Shown here one piece after another: positions 38,522 to 47,689 of a stretch of 64,000 nt of DNA. Each line of letters starts with the position of its first letter. Position 1 is the first letter of the stretch. This stretch comes from Polluticaenibacter yanchengensis (GTDB lineage: Bacteria > Bacteroidota > Bacteroidia > Chitinophagales > Chitinophagaceae): contig JAQGEF010000002.1 in assembly GCA_027854065.1 (NCBI GenBank), positions 1 to 64,000 of the forward strand, given 5' to 3'. A program made the position numbers and the translations under genes. Below the pieces are notes generated by a model, which saw only the letters and a program-made list of their open reading frames with translations, was not told the DNA's origin and did no database searches.

Positions 38522-39328
38522 TCAGGCGACAGGAATAGGTTGTGACCTGAAGTTTTTAAGATTAAGAAATAAACCTCTGGTTTCAATTAATCCATTTCTA
38601 AATAATTCCCACAAAAGTGAGCATCCCATTTGTGCCAATACACCATTAATATATAAATCTTGTTTGTCAAGGGCTTCGGCAAGAGAGCAACTGGGTGCAT
38701 CATCATTTGTTTCAGACTGCTTTAATAAATCTGTAAATTCTTCTGTAATAAATGGCAAATTATCTACAGGTTCATATTTTTCAGAGTTAGGTTGCTTTAT
38801 CTTTCCAATACTCGATAATATTACCTGTCCTGTATGTTGGCTATTACCAAAATCAATCCAATAACGTGGACAATTGGAATAAGTATAATTATTATTCAGT
38901 CCTGTCAATATATCCGCAATCTCAAATCTTGCCTTTACATTATCTACACAACTAATAAAAATACTTGCTCCTCCATGTTCGGGTAATCTTCCCAGACTAT
39001 CCCTTTCAAATTTTACGGTTTCCGATTTCCAATTTGTACCAGACCAACGGTTGGCACGGTTTATCAGTGCTACTGATTTATACAACCCTGTTTCAGAATC
39101 TGCAAAACGTTGTCTTCCTAAATTTGCTTCTGTTATTATATCATCATCCCATAACCTTATTTGCAATCCAGCATGCCCTAGTGCTATTAGACTATGGTTC
39201 ATTTCCATTAAGCCTGTCAATACTTTTGAGCCTGTACCACCTGCACCAATCATATTTACTGCTATAGGGTTGGTTGGATTTATCAGATAGTTATCTGTAA
39301 AATGGACTTTTATTTTTTCGGTATTCAT
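38522..39328 (-). CDS. PRTRC system ThiF-family protein
   Basis: This 268-residue E1-like adenylating fold has VNMIGAGGTGSKVL (nucleotide loop, ~24), RLWDDDIITEANLGRQRF (the D-x-x-N-R/Q block typical of ThiF/E1), and SCVDNVKARFEI. In PRTRC cassettes this partner sits with proteins B, C, E and F of unknown function on plasmids and conjugative elements. It overlaps the protein B gene by 4 bp. Substrate unknown; ubiquitin-like or sulphur-carrier transfer is inferred by family only. Confidence 0.85.
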   Translation of the reverse strand: MNTEKIKVHFTDNYLINPTNPIAVNMIGAGGTGSKVLTGLMEMNHSLIALGHAGLQIRLWDDDIITEANLGRQRFADSETGLYKSVALINRANRWSGTNWKSETVKFERDSLGRLPEHGGASIFISCVDNVKARFEIADILTGLNNNYTYSNCPRYWIDFGNSQHTGQVILSSIGKIKQPNSEKYEPVDNLPFITEEFTDLLKQSETNDDAPSCSLAEALDKQDLYINGVLAQMGCSLLWELFRNGLIETRGLFLNLKNFRSQPIPVA

Positions 39329-40038
39329 GCTATTAATGTTTTTAAATTTTCCTTACTCTTCTTTAATATTTCCATCGGGAAAGCTTCATTTGAATTAACA
39401 AGGCTTTCCCAAAGAGTTACACAATTTCCTTTTACAGGGTTGTAGTTCTCCATCAAATGGCTGAAATAGCTATTAAAAAAATAGCTCTCCCAAGTGTTGG
39501 TAAATTCATCTAAGGATGCCGTTCGTTTTATCCTAATATCAACCGTTCCCATACAAACACTACCATCTTCATATACATTAAAAAATGGGGCATTGTAAAG
39601 CTTTGTTTTTTCGGTTGGTCTACGATTACTACCGATTGCAAATACTGATAATCTATTTCTTTCAGCTATCCATAACATAGAGGGGACGTTAGCAAATCCT
39701 TTTGGTATGCCCAAATTGTCCGTAAAATAAAGTTCCCGTTGAGTTGCTTTAGTAAACCATATTACCTTGCCTTTCACTGCATCTAAGTGGAGTATATGGT
39801 TACCCATTATTCCATCAGGTTTTAAAAATGGTTCTTTATCTTCCTTTGCCATTTTTAAAACTTTCGCTAATTGATTAGCTTCTCTCAGGGTCAAGGGGTG
39901 TGCGTTAATTGGCCTTCCGTTTTTATCCATGTCAAAATATTCAACATAGTTATCTGCGTTTACCCCTTTACATTGATAAAATACCAAAGCAGATTTAGGA
40001 TAATAAAGTTGTCCAAAGTTTTCTGTTATATCTTTCAT
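39325..40038 (-). CDS. PRTRC system protein B
   Basis: This 237-residue protein starts with the PRTRC-B features (LYYPKSALVFYQC, HPLTLREANQLAKVLK) and has PSMLWIAERNRLSVFAIG and NVYEDGSVCMGTVDI. No catalytic motif is apparent. It is translated with the ThiF gene (4-bp overlap) and lies 10 bp after the F-position gene. Confidence 0.82.
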   Translation of the reverse strand: MKDITENFGQLYYPKSALVFYQCKGVNADNYVEYFDMDKNGRPINAHPLTLREANQLAKVLKMAKEDKEPFLKPDGIMGNHILHLDAVKGKVIWFTKATQRELYFTDNLGIPKGFANVPSMLWIAERNRLSVFAIGSNRRPTEKTKLYNAPFFNVYEDGSVCMGTVDIRIKRTASLDEFTNTWESYFFNSYFSHLMENYNPVKGNCVTLWESLVNSNEAFPMEILKKSKENLKTLIA

Positions 40039-40048
40039 AGCTTTTGAT

Positions 40049-41203
40049 TTAAAAATTATTCAGGATGCTTATTAATTCTTCCATAAGGTTGAAAAGACGG
40101 TTTTCAAAATCGAGACTATTACCTGTTATATCCTCACCGTTGAAACGTTTAATGATTATAGGCTCTTCCAACTGTGTGTATTCCTGCAACTCTGTGTTTA
40201 CTGTTTCCACTAGGTTGTCACTTAGCCAACCTTTTCCATCAGCGCAAAAGGAAATATACCTGTCCATTGTTACTATATGTTCTAAATCGTCATCTTCTGC
40301 TTCACCGTTTGGTCTTGCATTACGGAACACGTTTTGATTTTCATATTGGGTATAAATGTAAAAGGCTTCCTGTGCTACTTTCAAGCTATCCTTATCTAAT
40401 TTATCCTTACATATAAAGCTTTCTAAACGCTTTTTAAATACGGCTAAATTGGCATGATTGTATATCTTTTGTTCCATCTGTTCCCCAATCCATTCGGCTT
40501 GCTCTATTTCCTTTAAACACTGGATTGTTTCTTCGGTTTCGTCATCACTCAATACCCATTCTTTCAATATTTCATATTGCCAATAAAGAAAACTGTTTTC
40601 CTGTTTGTAATATGGCACATTCGCTATATGACACAAATAGGAACATACAGATAATAGAAGCTGTGCAGTATATTTCCTCTTTGGATTTTTAAGCATTCGA
40701 TACAATGGAATTATGGGAATGTAATACAATGTTGAACCAGTATTATACCGTTCTTCGCTTGTGAGAAAGGTTTTCTTACTATCCTGTATCAGTTTTATTT
40801 CGTCCCAATCCTTTACTGATTTTTTTAGTTGTTCTTCAGTATTACATAATGCCAAAGCTATATTGTATGGATAAGGGAAAGGTTTCGTTTCCATTGGTAC
40901 AATGTTGTAGTTTTTCGCAAGTAGGGAAAGGGACTGGTAAAAATCCCTTTCCATTTTTGCAATTCCCTTACAAGCCTGTATGGTTTCTGTTTCCTTTAGT
41001 TTTGGAAGAAACGTTGTTCTTAGAAAACCATTGGAAGCATGGCAATCGGAACTGACTGAGGTTTGTCTTTTTTGACCTCGTTTGCGTCTTTCGTTCGTTT
41101 CATCCAATTTGCAAACTCGCATAACTGACGGTGCAACTGTCTTTGCTTCGGTTCCTTGGGGATATGTATCATTCCCGATATGATATGTTCCTGCATAATT
41201 CAT
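40049..41203 (-). CDS. PRTRC operon protein at the F position
   Basis: This 384-residue soluble, helical protein has no clear motif; it has a YYIPIIPLYRMLKN block and many Leu/Tyr-rich helices. It occupies the place of PRTRC protein F, between C and B. I assign it by position, and its sequence match to the F family is unproven. Confidence 0.5.
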   Translation of the reverse strand: MNYAGTYHIGNDTYPQGTEAKTVAPSVMRVCKLDETNERRKRGQKRQTSVSSDCHASNGFLRTTFLPKLKETETIQACKGIAKMERDFYQSLSLLAKNYNIVPMETKPFPYPYNIALALCNTEEQLKKSVKDWDEIKLIQDSKKTFLTSEERYNTGSTLYYIPIIPLYRMLKNPKRKYTAQLLLSVCSYLCHIANVPYYKQENSFLYWQYEILKEWVLSDDETEETIQCLKEIEQAEWIGEQMEQKIYNHANLAVFKKRLESFICKDKLDKDSLKVAQEAFYIYTQYENQNVFRNARPNGEAEDDDLEHIVTMDRYISFCADGKGWLSDNLVETVNTELQEYTQLEEPIIIKRFNGEDITGNSLDFENRLFNLMEELISILNNF

Positions 41204-41219
41204 TGCTTTATTTTTTAGA

Positions 41220-41438
41220 TTAACCTTTTGTTCCCATTACACTTTCAAAACGATATTCTACTTTATCATCTTTAATAATAGGTGCAGATATTTTTGCGGT
41301 TGTCAGTATGGGATAAGTATTGCTATAAAAGTTCAGTACTACCTGAACGCTCCATTTTGGTTCGGGGTCACTCAGTGTAATTTCCTGCCCCTTGTCGTTC
41401 AATATAAAGACTCTATCTAATTGTGTTGCTAATAACAT
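41220..41438 (-). CDS. PRTRC system protein C
   Basis: This 72-residue protein has the PRTRC-C pattern (LSDPEPKWSVQVVLNFYSNTYPILTTA, then the VEYRF..VMGTKG end). It may have a ubiquitin-like beta-grasp character, which would fit a ThiF-type partner; that is an inference. It lies 30 bp after protein E and 16 bp before the F gene. Confidence 0.85.
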   Translation of the reverse strand: MLLATQLDRVFILNDKGQEITLSDPEPKWSVQVVLNFYSNTYPILTTAKISAPIIKDDKVEYRFESVMGTKG

Positions 41439-41468
41439 GATTTCTGATTTTGACGTTAAACAATTGAT

Positions 41469-41993
41469 TTATTCTGTACCGAAAAGACTTGGTGCTGAGA
41501 ACTTTTCGGACAATTCATTTTTGCGTTTACGTATTGCTTCCGAATATTCAGGATAGTCTGTAGGCTCTGGTACTTTTATCCATGCTTCCCGATGCTTGCC
41601 ATCTTTGTCTAATTCATCCACTTTTTGCATGGCTTCTTTATATTTCTTATCCTTTTCTTCTTTGGTCTTTTTCTCTCTGTCAGATTTTTCCTTTTCCATA
41701 GCTGATTGCTTTTTGGCTTCTTCCATTTGTTTCATAAAGCTTTCCATATTCACCATTAATCCCGAAACGCTTGCTATCGGTGCTGCTATATGCTCAAAAA
41801 AGCCATTGTCGAGTTCATCGGTCGTTCCTCTAAGATTTAATGGAGGTATTAATTGCTTGGCAGTATCTCCGCATTGTTCATTGTTTAGCATTACTGATAC
41901 TACTAGGTTGTTTTCAACACCCTTTGAAATACTTAGTTGTAATACTCCTGTAAAGTCTAATTGCTTTATCTGATTGAAAAAATTTGTATTCAT
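41469..41993 (-). CDS. PRTRC system protein E
   Basis: The start at 41993 (MNTNFFNQIKQL) fits the family; an earlier ATG would overlap the 67-residue gene. The protein has 174 residues: an N-terminal beta-rich part with the VVSVMLNNEQCGD segment and PPLNLRGTTDELD, a Lys/Glu coiled middle, and a C-terminal HREAWIKVPEPTDYPEYSEAI block. Function unknown. Confidence 0.82.
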   Translation of the reverse strand: MNTNFFNQIKQLDFTGVLQLSISKGVENNLVVSVMLNNEQCGDTAKQLIPPLNLRGTTDELDNGFFEHIAAPIASVSGLMVNMESFMKQMEEAKKQSAMEKEKSDREKKTKEEKDKKYKEAMQKVDELDKDGKHREAWIKVPEPTDYPEYSEAIRKRKNELSEKFSAPSLFGTE

Positions 41994-41997
41994 CGGT

Positions 41998-42201
41998 TTA
42001 TATTTTTGAAGTGTCATTTAAATGTTTTTTGAGTGCCGTTAATTTCTCATACATATCTGTCCAATATGCCTTCTGTCTTTTATCAAATTCAATGTAACTT
42101 TTGTCTTTGTGGCGGTACTCTTTGTATTGTCTAGTTAGCTTAATAGCTTTTTCAAGGTCGGTTACTTCTATTGGGCAACCGTTCAAATCTGTTACTTGCA
42201 T
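41998..42201 (-). CDS. small hypothetical protein of the PRTRC operon
   Basis: This 67-residue hydrophilic protein (NGCPIEVTDLEKAIKLTRQY, then Tyr/Lys-rich) lies 4 bp before the PRTRC E start. I do not recognise the family. Close spacing on both sides supports a real gene. Confidence 0.6.
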   Translation of the reverse strand: MQVTDLNGCPIEVTDLEKAIKLTRQYKEYRHKDKSYIEFDKRQKAYWTDMYEKLTALKKHLNDTSKI

Positions 42202-42211
42202 ATCTTTATTA

Positions 42212-42243
42212 ACAGGCTACCACCGATTAAGGCGGTAGCCTGT
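42212..42243. terminator. hairpin between DUF932 gene and 67-residue gene
   Basis: A stem of about 13 bp (one mismatch), ACAGGCTACC against GGTAGCCTGT at the base, with the loop near ACCGATTAAG. It lies between two genes of the same operon. The T-run is only on the plus side, so on the minus strand it more likely slows or processes the transcript than ends it. Confidence 0.45.
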
Positions 42244-42248
42244 GTTTT

Positions 42249-43322
42249 TTAATTGAGGTTTAAGATTTCAGCTCCGTCCAAAGCAAATGCCGTACATAAC
42301 TCAAATGCTTTTTGTGATTTCAGTTGAGCCGTACCACCTAATACAATGCTCTGTAATTTGGCTTCATCGTCTTTGTAATTCCTTACATTCTGATAGTAGC
42401 CTGTAACAGCATTATACGCTCCGAACAAAGTACCTTTGGTAGTGTTCATTTGCTGCGTATCGCTTATCATAGCATAGGCAAAAGCATCTTCAACGGTATT
42501 TTTGAAAACAGTTGAAATTTCATCTTCCGCACCTTTTTTAATAAGGTCAAGTGTTTCTTTATTCGGACAGAGTGCCAGTTGTATAAGCTTTTTAACTTCT
42601 CGGTCTGTTACATTTACTTTTGCCCATTGATTGAAAATACATTCTAACTGATTACTAAGTGTGTTTGCCAATCCCATTACTTTATGGGCGTCTTCCAAAC
42701 GCTGTTTTGCTCCCGCCGTATGTTTAATGCGTACTACATTACTCATGTTACGAAGCGAAGCGTTAAGCGTGTTTTGGCATACGATACGGATAGGGGTGAA
42801 TGATGCAGTAATGCTTCCGCTACCGTCATGAGAGGTGGTCAGGAAGATGTATTTTTCTGTAACATCATCGCCATTACCTACACGGATATAGTCAGGTAAT
42901 TTTGCTGTAATAAAAATACGCTCACCATTTCCTAACGCTCCTGCAGTCTCGTACAGGATGCCTTCGCCACCGCCTACAATGGCATCAAAAAAACTAAAGG
43001 CTTCATGGTTTTGTACGATATGGTAATCTTTGCCAACTACACCCAAAACAGTATTGTTGTCGGTGCGTATGTTAGCAAAATAGTTGGGAACTGCCAATTC
43101 AGTGCTTCCTATCTCTATTCCATTGCTAGTTTCGATAATGCCTGAACCTTTAGTATATAGTGGGGATTTTACAACTTCGTAATCTAGCTCTGCGTGTTTT
43201 ATTGCTTGCTCACTTGTAGGGTATTGCTCCACCACTTGCCCTAAGCCGTGCCATGCTTTTTCTTTTACTGTAAAGAAAGAATAGCGTCCTGTTGTTCTGT
43301 TGAAATTAAGATTATGTGCCAT
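42249..43322 (-). CDS. DUF932 protein (phage/plasmid-like)
   Basis: This 357-residue protein has the DUF932 core: KEKAWHGLGQVVEQYPT, YFANIRTDNNTVLGVVGKDYHIVQN, GSITASFTPIRIVCQNTLNAS and FGAYNAVTGYYQN. Such proteins are common on plasmids, phages and conjugative elements; their role is unknown. It follows ssb by 45 bp and leads into the PRTRC genes. Confidence 0.85.
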   Translation of the reverse strand: MAHNLNFNRTTGRYSFFTVKEKAWHGLGQVVEQYPTSEQAIKHAELDYEVVKSPLYTKGSGIIETSNGIEIGSTELAVPNYFANIRTDNNTVLGVVGKDYHIVQNHEAFSFFDAIVGGGEGILYETAGALGNGERIFITAKLPDYIRVGNGDDVTEKYIFLTTSHDGSGSITASFTPIRIVCQNTLNASLRNMSNVVRIKHTAGAKQRLEDAHKVMGLANTLSNQLECIFNQWAKVNVTDREVKKLIQLALCPNKETLDLIKKGAEDEISTVFKNTVEDAFAYAMISDTQQMNTTKGTLFGAYNAVTGYYQNVRNYKDDEAKLQSIVLGGTAQLKSQKAFELCTAFALDGAEILNLN

Positions 43323-43367
43323 GATGTTTAATTTTTTTTGATTTGAAAAATGATTGATTGTATACTG

Positions 43368-43745
43368 TTAGAAAGGGAGGTCATCTGTTGTTACATCGCT
43401 TTTTGATTGTGTAGATGGTTGTGACATTTCAGCTCTTTTGCCTCCTGCAAGTGGTTTAATATCGGAGGTATGAAAATTTAAACCTGCCATTGGCTCACCG
43501 TTTTTACTTACCCAGGCTCTTGCACTTACTCTGCCTGTGAGTTCTACCAAAAGTCCTTTGGTAAGCATCTTAACAACGTTGGGTGTTCGCCAATATGAGC
43601 AATCGAAGTAGGCCGTTTGCTCTACACGGTCGCCTTGCTTGTTTTTGTAGCTGTCGTTTACTGCTACTGAAAAGTTTACTACTTGTTTACCGTTTGATGT
43701 TGTGCGTACTTCGGCATCTTTTGTCAGTCTTCCTGTAATGTTCAT
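43368..43745 (-). CDS. ssb: single-stranded DNA-binding protein
   Basis: I chose the start at 43745 (MNITGRLTKDAEVR), the usual SSB start; the longer frame runs through a structured leader. The 125-residue protein has an OB fold and ends in TTDDLPF, the partner-binding acidic tip. It would protect single-stranded element DNA, for example during transfer. It heads the operon with DUF932 and PRTRC genes. Confidence 0.88.
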   Translation of the reverse strand: MNITGRLTKDAEVRTTSNGKQVVNFSVAVNDSYKNKQGDRVEQTAYFDCSYWRTPNVVKMLTKGLLVELTGRVSARAWVSKNGEPMAGLNFHTSDIKPLAGGKRAEMSQPSTQSKSDVTTDDLPF

Positions 43746-43851
43746 AATCGTTCCTGTTTTAAAAGTTTGAAATTTTGTTACGTTTGCTTCTCTTGTTTCC
43801 AGTTGTGGATTGCTCCGCTTCGCTTCGCAAATCATTTTTCCAAAAGAAAAA

Positions 43852-44018
43852 CCGGAAAAAAGAAAGCAGATAAACAGTGCGGGTAAAGCAGGAAACCAAA
43901 AGGAAACGGAATAAGTCCCGCAGGGGGGTTTGTGAGGAACGAGCAAAACCATTATGCCGTAGTCTTTTGGTTTCCTATCAAGCTTTGCCCGCAATAAATT
44001 AGCTGCCTTTTTTTCCGG
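43852..44018. promoter_or_regulatory. long imperfect inverted repeat upstream of ssb
   Basis: Read outward from the centre: a perfect 13-bp pair (43890-43902 with 43964-43976, AGGAAACCAAAAG type), then an 11-bp pair with one mismatch (GCGGG-AAAGC type) after a 5-nt bulge, then an outer CCGGAAAAAA pair (43852 and 44018). Together they form a ~167 bp structure directly ahead of ssb. It could be an origin, a leader RNA or a small RNA. No single T-run marks it as a terminator. Confidence 0.6.
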
Positions 44019-44067
44019 TTGATTATGGAAAACATTTTTTTAATAATACTTGACTGGAAATAAAAAA

Positions 44068-44087
44068 ACCAGGCTATGAAGCCTGGT
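44068..44087 (-). terminator. terminator of the Gabija-like helicase gene
   Basis: Perfect 8-bp stem ACCAGGCT / AGCCTGGT with an ATGA loop. On the minus strand it is followed by a T7 run, 60 bp after the helicase stop. This is a good intrinsic terminator. Confidence 0.8.
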
Positions 44088-44148
44088 GAAGAGGGATTTG
44101 GGAAATGTTATAGAAAATAGTGTATCTCCAAGTTTTTAGTTGGTCGGA

Positions 44149-45891
44149 TTAAAATAGTAAAGGGCTTGGGTTGTTTTTAGGAGTTAGGATAACAACACTT
44201 TTCTTTGCTCTTGTTACAGCAACTCGCATAGCTAATGTCGATTGAGCAAGTTCGTTTTCTGTACCACCTGTCCAGACGTACCTGTTGTTGTAAGCACCTT
44301 CATAAATGATAACATAATCGAATTCTTTGCCTTTTGATTTATGAATAGTCATTAATTGGATACCTTTATAATCTCTTGTTGAAGCATTAAAGTGTTCTTG
44401 CAAAAGAGCATTTCTAACACTATTTACGGCTCCAAGATAAGTTGCATTTGTACGCCAGAGCTCACCTAATTGTCCTCTTAAAATAGCCCCTTTATTTAAT
44501 AGACGTAAATATTTAGCATCCTCACCTACAGTTTGAATTTCTTTAGAGTTGGATGCTAATAGTATATCCCTAATCATTAACCAATCTTTGCCAGGATCTC
44601 CAGTAAAATTTAAAACAGAACAAAGATTAATAACCTTTCGACATTCTAATATTAGCTTTGGTTGTTTACCTTTTTCTATAGGAGTATTTACATATGAATC
44701 AAGAATCTTTGAGGCTGCTAGATTGGCCTTACTTGGAGTTTTATCACCTCCGTTACGCCCTCGCATATGTGCCGATAGATTGTTTAATAAATAATTAAAT
44801 GCATTTAGAGGAGCATTTACACTTTCTAGTAATCCAGCAATTATAATTGCAGCTAATGATGGACCAGCAGTATCTAATGCCACTTCATGAGTCAAAATAG
44901 GTAGCTTTTTAAATGATTTGAATACTTGTTCGGTTGCTAAATAATTTGACACATCTAGCATTAGCTGTTTTGTGGGAACTAAAATTGCAAGTGACCAGTC
45001 TGAAACATTACTTTTCCTTAAATAATTCATTCCGATAAATACTTGGCTTTTTAATTCTAGATGTAGAGCAGTTCCTTTCATTACCATATACTGTAACAGT
45101 TTTACATGCTTATATTTTTTTGTTTTGTGACTTCCTACAAGTAAATCATTACCAAACGTTGTAATATCAGTTCCTAAACTCCTATTATTTTCCGTTCCAA
45201 AATCGAACTGCTCAGGATTATATTTTGTAATAAATTGACCAATACGAGCTGGATCAGCTCCTCGGAACTCATATATACGTTGTTCAGCATCTGCCAGAGC
45301 TATTAATCGGCTTCGTTTACCCAACTCTTGTATAAACTCCCATTCTTTATTATTTGTATCCTGAAACTCATCCAAAATAATGATTGGATAAGTATCTGAT
45401 ATGATGCTTGCTAATTTTTGGCTTTTAGAAAGCAATAGAGCTGCTTTTTCAGCGAATAGATCAAAATGTAGTATCCCATCAAAATCAAAAAGTCTATTCT
45501 TTTCAAATGCTCTTTCTGATAAGTTTTCAATTTCAGCTAATATTGAAGTAGCTTCAGGAGGTGGCAATAGAGATATATTTCGATTAAAACTTATAAGATA
45601 TCCATGACTTTTTAACAAGCTCCAAGTAAAACCATGATATGTTTCTATCCGTATTTCTTTTAACTGTTCATTTGTAATTATTTGCTTTGCCTGTTGAATC
45701 ACCCGAGCTATTGTTGATCTTGCGAAACTTAAAAATAATATTCTTTGTTTTGGTTTTAAAAAACTGTTTAAAATCTCTTTTTGTGCTTTTAGCAACGCAA
45801 TCGTTGTTTTTCCTGAACCGGGACCTCCCAAAACGAGTAAATGCTCAATAGACTCTAACAACTTTTTTCTATTTTCAGTTAATTCGAACAT
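44149..45891 (-). CDS. UvrD-like helicase, GajB-like partner of the Gabija-like pair
   Basis: This 580-residue superfamily-1 helicase has Walker A GGPGSGKTT at 22-30, motif Ia LFLSFARSTI, motif II DEFQDTN at 174-180, QRIYEFRGADP as motif III, MTIHKSKGKEFDYVI as motif V and VAVTRAKK as motif VI. All helicase motifs are intact. It lies 22 bp after the OLD nuclease gene, the arrangement of the Gabija anti-phage system (GajA nuclease plus GajB helicase). It is longer than the ~500 residues of the first-described GajB. Confidence 0.85.
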   Translation of the reverse strand: MFELTENRKKLLESIEHLLVLGGPGSGKTTIALLKAQKEILNSFLKPKQRILFLSFARSTIARVIQQAKQIITNEQLKEIRIETYHGFTWSLLKSHGYLISFNRNISLLPPPEATSILAEIENLSERAFEKNRLFDFDGILHFDLFAEKAALLLSKSQKLASIISDTYPIIILDEFQDTNNKEWEFIQELGKRSRLIALADAEQRIYEFRGADPARIGQFITKYNPEQFDFGTENNRSLGTDITTFGNDLLVGSHKTKKYKHVKLLQYMVMKGTALHLELKSQVFIGMNYLRKSNVSDWSLAILVPTKQLMLDVSNYLATEQVFKSFKKLPILTHEVALDTAGPSLAAIIIAGLLESVNAPLNAFNYLLNNLSAHMRGRNGGDKTPSKANLAASKILDSYVNTPIEKGKQPKLILECRKVINLCSVLNFTGDPGKDWLMIRDILLASNSKEIQTVGEDAKYLRLLNKGAILRGQLGELWRTNATYLGAVNSVRNALLQEHFNASTRDYKGIQLMTIHKSKGKEFDYVIIYEGAYNNRYVWTGGTENELAQSTLAMRVAVTRAKKSVVILTPKNNPSPLLF

Positions 45892-45913
45892 AGTTACAAA
45901 ATTTGACCTTGAT

Positions 45914-47689
45914 CTAAACAGTTGGATTTTCGACAGTTTTAGGTGGGGAAATTAAGATATGAATTTTAGATATTGTTTCTACAATAAATTTTGGCATTTC
46001 ATCTTTAGAACACTGTCCCAATAAATCAGCAGCTGATCCTGCTCCTTTTGACCATGTCAAATATTTCAAAATAGTTTCACGCAGAGCTTGTTCTGGCATT
46101 GTTATATACGGTGATTGATTAGATAAATGCGTAGGCCACAGGCCATCCGAAACTAACGATAATCCAAACCTTCTTAAAGCTGCATCGGCGATACCGTTTA
46201 CAATCACTTTTTCGAATCCTTTTTCAGGAGCTTCAAAACAATTGGGAATTGTCGATTTAATTAAAGTCATTTGCTCGGGTTCTTGTAAGTCATAAACAGC
46301 AAGTACATTTTTATTTAATGATATAAAATGAGAACCTAATGCAGCAATTTTGGTGTCGCTTTCCGCATCTATTATTGCAATTCCTAAAGCATCAAGTGTG
46401 CTAAATTCCTCAGGATATAATTCATGCAAGCGTCGGGCCACAGCGGGAAAAGCATCATATTCAGTTCTCCCTTCTGTAATAAGAACATGGTTTGCCAATA
46501 AAGCTTCACAAAAGCGCTTTCTAAATTCAGAACGATACGCTTTGGGTTTGACTGTAGGTGGATATGTTGCCGAACAGCCTAATATCTTACCCGCTTTTCT
46601 ATGTAATACCAAAATTTGCGATGGTTCAAACTCCTCTAAAACATATGGAGAATGTGATGTAAATAATGCTTGCGCTGATTTGTTTCGGATGCTTTCAATA
46701 ATAGACTTCTGAGTGTGTGGTGGAATAGCGATTTCAGGTTCTTCCATAGCAAATATTACATTCTGCTTTAACTCTGCAATTATTGAAAGCAATGATAATA
46801 CTAGAATATTTATAGTGCCAGTACCTTGATGCTGAAAAGGAGCTGTATGACGCGAACCGTTCTTACTTATTGCGCCGGTATCCATAAATACTGTAAGAAT
46901 TCTTCGTAGGCTCTCTCTGGTTAAGTCAGATACTTTTAGGTGAGGATTATCACTCCAATTGGAGTTGACAAAGGAGTGTAATGATTTTTGAACTGCTGAT
47001 AAAATATCGGTCACTCCCAATTCAGGTTTCTCAGCTACTGGAACTTTTCTGAGATTTGATAATACGTCTTCCCATATTTGTAGCCTTGTATCCTTCAATT
47101 TTAAAATGATATCTAAAAGTGATCCACGTTCTAGGCTCAATGCTCTGGAGCCTGTACGCAAAGTTCGTAAAAACAGAAATCCACATACACGTTTATCTGA
47201 TGATCGAAAGTTTACTAACTCACCATTTTCTATTGAAATTGGAGACAAAAAATAAGTTTTTGTCTTAAAATCATCATCATCCTTATCATATGAACCTTTA
47301 AAACCAACCCGAAGAGCAGGAACCACAGATGGCTTATCAGTACTTTCTGCAGGAGGGCTATCCAAACACTGTTTTGTATTCGTATCCCACCATTCTAAAT
47401 GTTCTAGAAAATGTCTATGTTGCTCTTCATTTAGGTTTATAATAACTATTTCAATTTTGATTTCAATTGGATTTTTATCCATGTCTAAATAATCACCTCC
47501 ATAAAAATCGTGTTCATCTATTATACTTTGTCGAGATAATCTTTCTGGCCCAAGTACTAAATCAATCGCTTCTAGTATTGTAGATTTACCAGTATTGTTA
47601 TCACCAACTAAAACATTATGTTCGGACAGTAACAATTCCCCTGTTAATATGCCACGAAAATTTTCTATTTGTACTTTGGCAATTTGCAT
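45914..47689 (-). CDS. OLD-family ATPase with TOPRIM domain, GajA-like
   Basis: This 591-residue protein has an N-terminal ABC-type ATPase (Walker A GDNNTGKS at 29-36, signature HQGTGTINIL ~287-296, Walker B IFAMEEPE ending at E319, TSHSPYVLE after it). The C-terminal TOPRIM nuclease domain has Glu406 (ITEGRTE), DAESD at 441-445 and Asp467 (VYDLQ). That is the class 2 OLD layout; with the UvrD-like neighbour it fits Gabija, in which the ATPase senses nucleotide pools and nicks phage DNA. The length is close to known GajA (~580). Confidence 0.85.
   Translation of the reverse strand: MQIAKVQIENFRGILTGELLLSEHNVLVGDNNTGKSTILEAIDLVLGPERLSRQSIIDEHDFYGGDYLDMDKNPIEIKIEIVIINLNEEQHRHFLEHLEWWDTNTKQCLDSPPAESTDKPSVVPALRVGFKGSYDKDDDDFKTKTYFLSPISIENGELVNFRSSDKRVCGFLFLRTLRTGSRALSLERGSLLDIILKLKDTRLQIWEDVLSNLRKVPVAEKPELGVTDILSAVQKSLHSFVNSNWSDNPHLKVSDLTRESLRRILTVFMDTGAISKNGSRHTAPFQHQGTGTINILVLSLLSIIAELKQNVIFAMEEPEIAIPPHTQKSIIESIRNKSAQALFTSHSPYVLEEFEPSQILVLHRKAGKILGCSATYPPTVKPKAYRSEFRKRFCEALLANHVLITEGRTEYDAFPAVARRLHELYPEEFSTLDALGIAIIDAESDTKIAALGSHFISLNKNVLAVYDLQEPEQMTLIKSTIPNCFEAPEKGFEKVIVNGIADAALRRFGLSLVSDGLWPTHLSNQSPYITMPEQALRETILKYLTWSKGAGSAADLLGQCSKDEMPKFIVETISKIHILISPPKTVENPTV

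Noticed and set aside
38418..38864. 148-codon frame on the plus strand
   Set aside because: It lies mostly antisense to the PRTRC ThiF gene, which has clear motifs.
43746..43994. N-terminal extension of SSB by 83 residues
   Set aside because: The extension reads through the structured inverted repeat; the ATG at 43745 matches the family start.
46350..46712. 120-codon plus-strand frame inside the OLD gene
   Set aside because: Antisense shadow of a gene with intact ATPase and TOPRIM motifs.
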